The translations under genes and the position numbers were made by a program. Positions 1 through 6,209 of a stretch of DNA of 8,018 bases are shown here, piece after piece. How positions within the stretch are numbered: the stretch's first letter is position 1; each line of letters opens with the position of its first letter. Location: NCBI GenBank assembly GCA_026389415.1, contig JAPLHX010000294.1, forward strand, positions 1 through 8,018, given 5' to 3'. Origin of the DNA: Coprothermobacterota bacterium (GTDB lineage: Bacteria; Caldisericota; JANLFM01). The notes under the pieces were generated by a model, which saw nothing but the letters and a program-made list of their open reading frames with translations, had not been told where the DNA came from and searched no databases.

Positions 1-1595
1 TCGGCGTGCAAGCGTCCGGTACGCAAGGCATAGACCCTTGACAGCGTTTGCATTCGCTCTCCGGCCAACAGCAGCTCTTGCGGCTGGAAATCCCAACCGG
101 TGGCGGCGGCCATGAACGGCGCGAGACGGTCCAGACCGAAAGGGAGAAAATCGCAGACAATCAGCGAATTGCGCGCGTTGATCTCATCCTGGCCCTGCCG
201 GATATAGCTTGGCAGAGTTTGGAGAGAGAGAGCGTTGTTCATCTCGTCGGTTGCACTCCAGAAGCGGGTGTGACTGGCAAAATCGGATGTGGCCAGCGCC
301 AACCCCATTGAGTAGCAGCCGAGTGGGTTGACACCGGAAAGCTCCATCCCGCCAGTCTGAATGGCGAAACTGTCACTGTCTTGACCAATCTGCCTACTGG
401 CCAATCGAGTTCCTTCCGCCAGCAGATCTCCCACTCCTTGACGATAAGCGATGGCCTCAATCAGCTTCTGCTGCGCTGCAGCGTCACCAAATCGGATCCA
501 CCGGTTGTCTTCCTTCGACAGCAGCCCCCGCTCGGCCGCTTCCATCGCGAAGGAAACCACCACCCCAGTGGAAATGGAATCCAATCCCAATTTGTCGCAG
601 AGCCAGTTGGCGGTGGCGACATCCTTTGCGCTACCGATCTCGCAGCCTGAACCAAGGAATGCGGTAGTCTCGTATTCCGGTCCCTCCAATTCCCGGCCAT
701 CCCAATGGCCCAGCTTGGAACAGCGGATAATGGCGCAACCGTAGCAGCCCACGTCCTGCCAGCCTAGTTCCTGCCGGCAGGTTTCCGAGGTAATGCCCTC
801 GTAGTGATCGAACTGTCCCTGCTTGAAGTTATGCGTGGGCAGAAAGTGGCCGATTTCCTGGCCGAAACGGATCCACATCATCGTACCCAGTTTGGTGCGC
901 CGAGTCACGCCGGGATCGACCTTCATCTCTTCCACCATCGCTGCTGACAAGCGCCTAAATTCCGCTTCGTCGTCGTACTGAAGTCGTTCGCTTCCGGTGG
1001 CCACGACCGCCTTGAGGTTCTTGGAACCCATCACCGCGCCGGCTCCGCCCCTTCCGAATTGGCGGTAGAGCTCGGTGCCAATGCAGGCAAAACGGACCCG
1101 CTTCTCCCCGGCCGGACCGATGGAAGCCACCTTACTGCCTGGATGACGCTCGCGCAGGATTTTCTCCGTATCAAAGATGTCCTTGCCCCACAGGTCCTTC
1201 GCACCGCAGATCTGGGCTCCCTTGGGGCTCAGCAGCAGGTAGACCGGCTCCACAGAAGCGCCGTGAATAGAGACATAGTCCCATCCCGATCGCCGCAACG
1301 CCGGGCCAAAGTGACCGCCGGCGTGCGAGTCGAGAAAGTTTCCCGTCAGTGGAGAGCGGGTCACCACAGCAGAGCGGGCGGAGGTCTGGATGGTGGAGCC
1401 GGTTAAGGGGCCTGTGACGAAAATCAGCGGATTTGTGGGATCGAAAGGATCGGCTGAGTGGTCTTGCTCCACCAACAGCGACAGCCCCACGCCCTTGCCG
1501 CCAAGCCATTTTCGCAGTCGTTCCGGTTCCAGCATGCCGCCGCGTGATGTGGCCGTGTCAAGATTAACCTCCAGATAGCGGTCAAAGGCGCCCAT
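1..1595 (-). CDS. Aldehyde ferredoxin oxidoreductase family protein (C-terminus off the left edge)
   Basis: This is the first 531 residues of a tungsten/molybdenum pterin enzyme of the AOR family, which interconverts aldehydes and carboxylic acids with ferredoxin in the cytosol. The frame is open from ATG 1595 to the edge; about 70-90 residues are probably missing compared with family members of about 600. Family marks seen: SARSAVVTRSPLTGNF (72-87), HAGGHFGPALRRSG (91-104), the signature FGRGGAGAVMGSKNLKAV (180-197), EGPEYET (304-310), the cofactor motif DKLGLD (334-339) and His442, in the position of the proposed proton donor. Candidate [4Fe-4S] ligands are Cys284, Cys287, Cys292 and Cys481. 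The first three are spaced CX2CX4C, whereas the usual pattern is CX2CX3C, and the second DXXGLC cofactor motif reads NSLIVC. These suggest a divergent subfamily; the substrate cannot be named. The ATG has AAGGGAGA upstream and lies 1 nt after the homoserine dehydrogenase stop, so translation is probably coupled. Confidence 0.93.
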   Translation of the reverse strand, partial: MGAFDRYLEVNLDTATSRGGMLEPERLRKWLGGKGVGLSLLVEQDHSADPFDPTNPLIFVTGPLTGSTIQTSARSAVVTRSPLTGNFLDSHAGGHFGPALRRSGWDYVSIHGASVEPVYLLLSPKGAQICGAKDLWGKDIFDTEKILRERHPGSKVASIGPAGEKRVRFACIGTELYRQFGRGGAGAVMGSKNLKAVVATGSERLQYDDEAEFRRLSAAMVEEMKVDPGVTRRTKLGTMMWIRFGQEIGHFLPTHNFKQGQFDHYEGITSETCRQELGWQDVGCYGCAIIRCSKLGHWDGRELEGPEYETTAFLGSGCEIGSAKDVATANWLCDKLGLDSISTGVVVSFAMEAAERGLLSKEDNRWIRFGDAAAQQKLIEAIAYRQGVGDLLAEGTRLASRQIGQDSDSFAIQTGGMELSGVNPLGCYSMGLALATSDFASHTRFWSATDEMNNALSLQTLPSYIRQGQDEINARNSLIVCDFLPFGLDRLAPFMAAATGWDFQPQELLLAGERMQTLSRVYALRTGRLHA

Positions 1596-1596
1596 C

Positions 1597-2646
1597 TCAG
1601 TCTCCCTTCCGGCAGGTCAGTGCTCGATGGATGTCCAGCAGATCCACCAGCATGGCGTAGCCAGTAGGTATTTTTCCCGCTCCCGGGCCTTTGATCGTGA
1701 CTTCACCCAGGACATCGGTGGTGAAGGTGAGGGCGTTTCCTGCTCCGCTTACTCCCGCCAGCGGGTCTTCTTGGGGTACGCGCTGCGGTGACACGGAGAC
1801 CTGCACCCGGCCGTCTTCCCGCCAGACCCGGCCGATCAGCTTGTAAACTTGCCCGGCTTTACGCGCAGCTTCGATGTCTTCTGCACTGATGCCGGTAATC
1901 CCTACACAGGTCAGCGTCTTGGGATCGGGGGTAATCTCGGCGCCAAAGACGGTATTGGCCAGAATGCACACTTTGGCTAGGGCATCCCACCCCAGCACGT
2001 CCGCGTCCGGTACTGCCTCGGCGTAGCCCAGATCTTGGGCAGTTTTGAGAGCCTCACCGTAAGAACCCCCTTCGCTCATCTGGGTCAAGATAAAATTGGT
2101 TGTACCGTTCAAGATCCCTCGGATCTCCGAGATCTGGCAGCCGGCCAGGCAGTACCGGGCCAGGTTCAACAGGGGCGTTCCGCTCATTACGGTGCCTTCA
2201 AAGCGTAATTCGAGGCCACGATCCTTGGCTTCGGCCAACAATTTGTGCGCGTGGAGAGCCAACGGGCCTTTATTGGTGGTAACGACGTGCATCCCCTGTG
2301 CCAATGCCCGCCGAATATGGGTGGTCGCAGGTTCTGCGGTTTTGATGTCCGTCCAAGAGGCTTCAAACACAATGTCGGCGCCACAACGCTCAATCGTGGC
2401 CACAGCATCGAGGCCGTGTTCCTTCCCGGGAAATAGATTCAGGCTCTTCCCGTCCCTGGCCCAGGCCAGCAGCTCAGCGATCTCGATCCCCTCCGGGTCA
2501 ACCACACTGCCCTTTTGCGAATCAGCAATGGCTACCAGGCGAATCTCCAGGCCGTGTTCTTTCCGCAAAACCTCCGCCTTGGACTCCAGCAGCCCAGCGA
2601 ATCCTTGACCCACGACCCCAAATCCGATTATCGCGATTTTGTACAC
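1597..2646 (-). CDS. hom: Homoserine dehydrogenase-like protein without ACT domain
   Basis: A 349-residue cytosolic NAD(P)-dependent dehydrogenase of the homoserine dehydrogenase family, which normally reduces aspartate semialdehyde to homoserine for threonine and methionine synthesis. Seen: the Rossmann motif IGFGVVGQG (7-15), the active-site segment TTNKGPLAL with Lys126, EGTVMSGTPLL (150-160), the family signature GILNGTTNFIL (177-187), and LGYAE...DVLGWDALAK containing the expected Glu210, Asp221 and Lys225. The protein ends soon after the catalytic domain, so the regulatory ACT domain of many bacterial enzymes is absent, as in archaeal-type forms. An upstream ATG at 2682 is in frame, but the GTG at 2646 is preceded by AGGAGG six bases away and gives the normal N-terminus, so GTG is preferred. 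The stop lies 1 nt before the AOR gene, which is unusual company for an amino-acid enzyme; it may act on another semialdehyde. Family is clear, exact substrate less so. Confidence 0.88.
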   Translation of the reverse strand: MYKIAIIGFGVVGQGFAGLLESKAEVLRKEHGLEIRLVAIADSQKGSVVDPEGIEIAELLAWARDGKSLNLFPGKEHGLDAVATIERCGADIVFEASWTDIKTAEPATTHIRRALAQGMHVVTTNKGPLALHAHKLLAEAKDRGLELRFEGTVMSGTPLLNLARYCLAGCQISEIRGILNGTTNFILTQMSEGGSYGEALKTAQDLGYAEAVPDADVLGWDALAKVCILANTVFGAEITPDPKTLTCVGITGISAEDIEAARKAGQVYKLIGRVWREDGRVQVSVSPQRVPQEDPLAGVSGAGNALTFTTDVLGEVTIKGPGAGKIPTGYAMLVDLLDIHRALTCRKGD

Positions 2647-2652
2647 TCTGTT

Positions 2653-2658
2653 CCTCCT
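2653..2658 (-). promoter_or_regulatory. Ribosome binding site deciding the GTG start of the dehydrogenase
   Basis: The minus strand reads AGGAGG, then AACAGA, then GTG. This is a consensus Shine-Dalgarno sequence at ideal spacing. It shows that translation begins at GTG 2646 and not at the in-frame ATG at 2682, which would add twelve residues before the Rossmann strand. Confidence 0.88.
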
Positions 2659-2680
2659 GTAGGGTGGCTTCTGATACTCC

Positions 2681-2711
2681 ATTCTAAAGGCTACCCCGTT
2701 TCCGTTACAAT
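2681..2711. promoter_or_regulatory. Putative overlapping divergent promoters
   Basis: Minus strand, toward the dehydrogenase-AOR pair: TTGTAA (2710-2705), 18-bp spacer, TAGAAT (2686-2681). This is a plausible housekeeping-sigma promoter with four and five of six consensus matches. Plus strand, toward the 425-codon gene: TACAAT (2706-2711) is a good -10, with only a weak TTCTAA (2682-2687) at the -35 position. Each -10 therefore sits on the other promoter's -35, and the arms ATTCTAA/TTACAAT form an imperfect inverted repeat. Both predicted leaders would be about 25-30 nt. The sequence supports this by consensus only; no start site has been measured. Confidence 0.45.
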
Positions 2712-2743
2712 AGAGGATACATCACGGAGACGAAAGGAAAACG

Positions 2744-4021
2744 ATGGACACCAAGGATCTGCAAGAACGACTGACGATTCCGGAGGATCGCTTGCGCGCG
2801 ATTAACGACGTTCTATTCGATCCAAATACGCAAGTCATACACGATTTCTTGAAAGTGGTAGCCAAGTACGGTACCCCGGAAGAGATCAACACCAAGGCGG
2901 AGCAAGCGCGCAAGCTGGAGAATCTGATCAGCCGGCTGCAGGAACAAGGCTCCCCTTATCTGGCAGATCTGGAGTGGTTGATCGCAGCCCGCGATCGCGG
3001 AGACTTCATCACGATCGCCGATTACCGCCGGGGATTGCTGGGTGATAAAGCAGCCAGCATGGCCTTCAAGGACGCTTTAGCCGTCACCCTGGAGATCTCT
3101 GCCGCCCAATACTTTCCCTGGATCATTGTGGAAGCCAAACAAGCCATTGCCAAGCGTGAAGTGATGCCGGGACGCTTTATTCGTGTACGCAAGATGAAGG
3201 AATCGGAAGCGGACCAAGGCGACATGCTGGCCTTTGCCGCCGCCATGCAAGTGATGGGGGCCAGCTATGTAGAAACGCTGGACACCAAAGGCACCGATGG
3301 TTCCAACATCCACTTGGGCGGTCCAGCCACGATTACCGGGTATTTTGGCGGGGTGGGCCAACCCAATGAGCATGCTCTGATGTGGGTAGACGAGTTCCTC
3401 TATTACTTCACCACCTACGGAACCAAGTCGGTATTGAACATCAATTCGGGTACGGTACTGCTGGGTTATTTGCTTTACAAGCTAGGGATTGACATCGAAT
3501 TTAAAATCTCCGTCTTCATGGGAAATGACAATCCGTATGCCACGCTCTGGACGATGATCGGGGCCAAGCTCTTTTCCCGCAACGATGGCTCCAGTCCACT
3601 GATTGGGTTCAATCTGTCCAACTCTGTGAACAACCAGACCTTGGAAATCACAGCGCAATTCCGTAAGGCGTTGGGATTTGAAGATGTGGTCCGCTTCGAG
3701 CATCACATCACCGAGGCTTACAAGAGTATTGTGATCCAGCCCTACAATCGGCGGGACGAGCTGGTGACCCTAGCCGACCACGTAGCCAACATCTCGGCAA
3801 AACACGAGGGGGGTGAAGTTGAGATCGAGAAAGGGCGAGACCATCCCTCTGACCTTTTGGATTACTTCCGCGCCAAGGATGAAGTGTGCGCCTGCAATGA
3901 GATGGAGGACCTGCTGTTAAATTACCTGGACAAGCACGACTCCATCAACCGTACCGCTCGTGCTCTGACAGAGCATGGCCTGAGTTTCGTAGCCGCTCCC
4001 AACTTACATCATCACAGTTGA
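2744..4021 (+). CDS. Conserved-looking protein of unknown function, TIM-barrel-like pattern
   Basis: A 425-residue soluble protein that I do not recognise. It has no signal peptide and no convincing membrane segment. Residues 1-140 look mostly helical, with a charged stretch TKAEQARKLENLISRLQEQG (50-69). From about 144 there is an alternation of short hydrophobic strands ending in polar residues and amphipathic helices: FIRVRK (145-150), SYVETLDTKGTDGS (174-187), TITGYFGG (196-203), SVLNINSGT (229-237), FKISVFMGNDN (253-263), LIGFNLSNSVNN (286-297), VVRFEHHITE (315-324), ISAKHEGG (350-357). Such strand ends, rich in Asp, Lys, Asn, Glu and His, are what a TIM-barrel enzyme shows at its active site; this is inference. 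ATG 2744 has AAAGGA about five bases upstream. The gene is transcribed divergently from the dehydrogenase-AOR pair and its stop overlaps the methyltransferase remnant by 18 bp. Reality of the gene is near certain; function is unknown. Confidence 0.9.
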   Translation: MDTKDLQERLTIPEDRLRAINDVLFDPNTQVIHDFLKVVAKYGTPEEINTKAEQARKLENLISRLQEQGSPYLADLEWLIAARDRGDFITIADYRRGLLGDKAASMAFKDALAVTLEISAAQYFPWIIVEAKQAIAKREVMPGRFIRVRKMKESEADQGDMLAFAAAMQVMGASYVETLDTKGTDGSNIHLGGPATITGYFGGVGQPNEHALMWVDEFLYYFTTYGTKSVLNINSGTVLLGYLLYKLGIDIEFKISVFMGNDNPYATLWTMIGAKLFSRNDGSSPLIGFNLSNSVNNQTLEITAQFRKALGFEDVVRFEHHITEAYKSIVIQPYNRRDELVTLADHVANISAKHEGGEVEIEKGRDHPSDLLDYFRAKDEVCACNEMEDLLLNYLDKHDSINRTARALTEHGLSFVAAPNLHHHS

Positions 4022-4788
4022 GTCTGCTGTTTGCCAGTAGACATGCTGCCACAGGCTGTTTAGTTGAAAACGATAGTTCCCATAAACGGTGATCTGGTGG
4101 AAACCGGATTCGGTTAACAAGCGAAGATAGTCATCCTGTAGAAGCATCTGCGGGGTATCTTCCGCCCACAGACGGCAAAATCGCTTCGCTCCGGACTGTG
4201 CCACAGATCCAAAATGTGGTAACGGGCGCCGCGTCCGTGGTAATCAATGGCAAACAAGCGGGAAAACTCCGGCTGGTTCACCGCGGGGATGAAGCGCGGT
4301 TTGGCGCGCCATAACAGCCTGCGGCAGCATGTCCTGAAGTACCTTGCGAAAGGACCAGGATGCCGTTCTCTTTCAGCACGGTCCGGATGCCGGCAAAGGC
4401 ACGCGCCACTTCCTCATCGTCCGGCATGTGCGGGATCGAGCTGGATAGGCAGGTCACCGCGTCAAACGGTTGGGGAAAATCCTTCCGCAATTTGCGATAG
4501 TCAGCCAGGGTCGGGGGGATTTTCAATCCCAGCCCAGCCAAGTCCTTTCGCGCTTGTGCCGGCATCGATGGAGACAAGTCCGTTCCCAACCCTGGCAGCC
4601 AGTGCCCGGAAGAGGATCAGGTCTCTTCCTGTGCCGCAAGCGCAATCGAGTACCGACTGAACCTGATGCTGGGCAAACAGTTGGCGAAAGAAAGCCAAGC
4701 GCACGGGAGCCGGTTCCCCGATCAGACCGCAAAATCGGTCATACCGTTCGGTAAAGTCGGCATAGATATCCTCTGGACTCTCGCTCAT
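4004..4788 (-). pseudogene. SAM-dependent methyltransferase, frameshifted
   Basis: Remnant of a class I SAM-dependent methyltransferase of about 260 codons, readable only by joining frames. ATG 4788 begins MSESPEDIYADFTERYDRF and leads to SAM motif I, SVLDCACGTGRD, followed by LILFRALAARV. An apparent +1 base in the G-rich run near 4585-4593 moves the frame to GTDLSPSMPAQARKDLA (motif II region) and later FDAVTCLSSSIPHMPDDEE and NGILVLSQG (motif IV/V region). A second change, or two, between about 4345 and 4303 leads to KPRFIPAVNQPEFSRLFAID. A missing T in the TTTT run at 4177-4180 leads to LWAEDTPQMLLQDDYLRLL, ending at TAA 4004. Neighbouring genes are intact, so true decay is favoured over general sequencing error, although local errors in short homopolymers are possible. 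It lies 99 bp after the nuclease gene, at the end of the polA operon. The methyl acceptor cannot be told. Confidence 0.82.
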
Positions 4789-4835
4789 GTTTCCATCCCA
4801 GCCATCCCTTGTCCTAGCAAAACCTACCGATAGAT

Positions 4836-4866
4836 CCATTGCGCTTGGGCAATGACTTCGCAATGG
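4836..4866. repeat. 8-bp inverted repeat in the nuclease-methyltransferase gap
   Basis: CCATTGCG (4836-4843) is matched by its exact complement CGCAATGG (4859-4866) with a 15-base loop. A third copy, GCAATG (4849-4854), inside the loop could pair with the first arm instead, so two alternative hairpins are possible. It lies in the 99-bp gap on the transcribed minus strand. No T-run follows directly, so it is not a standard intrinsic terminator. It could be a weak attenuator, a binding site or chance. Nothing else is recognised in 4789-4887. Confidence 0.4.
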
Positions 4867-4887
4867 TGTTTCTGCCGAATGAAACGC

Positions 4888-5619
4888 TTATTCGCTCGGC
4901 TCAATGCCAAGCGTGAGTCGCTCTTCCTCGATTCGGCAGAATTTGCGAAAGTCGCAGCTGCGGCAACGAGGACCCTTTTTGGGTTCGAAGCGGCCCCGAC
5001 CTATCCCTTCTGCCACCCGGACGAGCGCCTCCAGCGCTTCGGCCAGCTTATCGTCGCCGGCCGGCAAATGGCTCTGCTCTTGCTCCCGTAGAAAGTAGTA
5101 ATAGAGACCATCCGGTGGGTGACCGAACCGTTCTTCCAAAGCCAGATGGTAAAGCGGAAGCTGCAGCGAGTCAAGGTAATCTTCCTGGCGAGAGGTCTTG
5201 TAGTCCAGCAGGGTATACGCTTCCCGATTTCCGTCCACCCGGTCGATGATGCCCGAGAAGTTCACTCCCTCTAGTTCCACCTGGAAACGCAACTCGGTAG
5301 ACATCGCCGTCCGGAACTGGAGTATATTCTTGAAATAGTACTCGCGCAGGATCACCAATCCTTCTTCGAAATAGCGAGATTGTTCCTCTTTAGAACGATA
5401 ACCGTAGGGCAACCAGCGCTGCAGATAGAACTGAAAGAGTTCCTCCAGGCTAGGGCGTGGTTTCCTTAGGGAGTATAAACCCTCCAAAGCAAGGTGCAGA
5501 CTGGACCCAAAGCTCATTCGGGCGTTCAATGGGGGTCGAAATCCAAACACATACTCCAGGTAAAAGCGGTAGGGACAGGCACTGTACGAGGAAAGACGGG
5601 AATACGAGAGGTGGATCAA
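4888..5619 (-). CDS. Stand-alone RecB/Cas4-like PD-(D/E)XK nuclease with iron-sulfur cluster
   Basis: A 243-residue protein with the PD-(D/E)XK nuclease fold of the RecB/AddB/Cas4 group, which cuts or degrades DNA using divalent metal. Seen: N-terminal LSYSRLSSYSACPYRFYLEY (4-23), the family opening with Cys15; His42 in GSSLHLALEG; Asp126 in GIIDRVD; the metal and catalytic pair Asp139/Lys141 in LLDYKTS; and QLPLYHLA (Q153...Y157), the usual QxxxY. The C-terminal CRSCDFRKFC gives Cys219, Cys222 and Cys228, which with Cys15 match the four-cysteine [4Fe-4S] staple of AddB and Cas4. No helicase part is present. It starts with TTG at 5619 in a TTGA overlap with the coaE stop; no clear ribosome binding site is seen, so reinitiation is likely. 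There is no CRISPR array or other cas gene in view, so a repair or processing role beside polA and mutM is more likely than adaptation. Confidence 0.88.
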   Translation of the reverse strand: MIHLSYSRLSSYSACPYRFYLEYVFGFRPPLNARMSFGSSLHLALEGLYSLRKPRPSLEELFQFYLQRWLPYGYRSKEEQSRYFEEGLVILREYYFKNILQFRTAMSTELRFQVELEGVNFSGIIDRVDGNREAYTLLDYKTSRQEDYLDSLQLPLYHLALEERFGHPPDGLYYYFLREQEQSHLPAGDDKLAEALEALVRVAEGIGRGRFEPKKGPRCRSCDFRKFCRIEEERLTLGIEPSE

Positions 5620-6209
5620 CGCTCGGAGAGTCTCAGGAACAGTGCGTGGACCTGGTACGCAGTACGTTCCCAGGAGCCGGAGTTGTCGATGATGCGTGTA
5701 GCCCCTTTCAACTTTTCTTCCCAGGGGAGTTGGGCAGCCAGACGGCGTTGCACTTCCTTTTCTTCCAGGTGATCCCGATCGTGCAGCCGGACAATCTGTT
5801 GGGCAGGCGGCGCGTAGACGAGCCAGACCTCGTCCATCCGTTTTTGCCAGCCCACTTCAAACAACAAGGGGATCTCCAAGAAGATAAAGGGCTCCCCCTT
5901 TCGCTCCAGCTCCTTCGTCCGGCGGGACAGAATCCGCTTCACTTGGGGGTGGACGATCGCTTCCAATACTTTTCGCTCGGCAGGGTGACGGAATACAATC
6001 CTGCCCAACACGATCCGATCGATTCTTCCTTCCCGAAATACGCGCTTGCCAAAATGAAGCAGGATCTTGTCCTGCACGCGTTTTCCGCGTTCCATCACGC
6101 GGTGCGCTACCAGGTCGGAGTCGATCACCACAGCACCCCAGGAGGCCAACAAAGAGGCTACCTTGCTTTTTCCGGAGGCAATACCCCCCGTCAACCCAAT
6201 CACTTTCAT
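5616..6209 (-). CDS. coaE: Dephospho-CoA kinase
   Basis: A 197-residue cytosolic kinase that phosphorylates the 3'-hydroxyl of dephospho-CoA with ATP, the last step of coenzyme A synthesis. Seen: P-loop GLTGGIASGKS (5-15) directly after the first strand; VIDSDLVAHRVM with Asp30, Asp32 and His36, the CoaE DxDxxxH pattern; VHPQVKRIL and the FIFLEIPLLFEVGW segment of the CoA domain; RDHLEEKEVQRRLAAQLPWEEK, the lid and helical region; and IIDNSGSWE near the end. Length is usual. A TTG nine bases further upstream is in frame, but ATG 6209 gives the standard N-terminus and overlaps the mutM stop as ATGA, so it is preferred. Neither candidate start has a strong ribosome binding site, consistent with translational coupling to mutM. 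The mutM-coaE neighbourhood is common in Bacillota. Confidence 0.96.
   Translation of the reverse strand: MKVIGLTGGIASGKSKVASLLASWGAVVIDSDLVAHRVMERGKRVQDKILLHFGKRVFREGRIDRIVLGRIVFRHPAERKVLEAIVHPQVKRILSRRTKELERKGEPFIFLEIPLLFEVGWQKRMDEVWLVYAPPAQQIVRLHDRDHLEEKEVQRRLAAQLPWEEKLKGATRIIDNSGSWERTAYQVHALFLRLSER

Noticed and set aside
1171..1509. Minus-strand open frame of 112 codons
   Set aside because: It is in a different frame inside the AOR gene, whose own frame carries clear family motifs throughout.
2096..2608. Plus-strand open frame of 170 codons
   Set aside because: Fully antisense to the homoserine dehydrogenase-like gene, with Ser/Arg/Pro-rich low-information sequence and no supporting motif.
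4007..4021. C-terminal LHHHS of the unknown protein as an engineered tag
   Set aside because: Only three histidines, uninterrupted natural context and an overlapping native gene remnant; no vector sequence is visible.
4888..5619. Cas4 of a CRISPR adaptation module
   Set aside because: The cysteine and nuclease motifs fit Cas4 as well as AddB-type proteins, but there is no repeat array and no other cas gene in the window, and the gene is embedded with polA, mutM and coaE.
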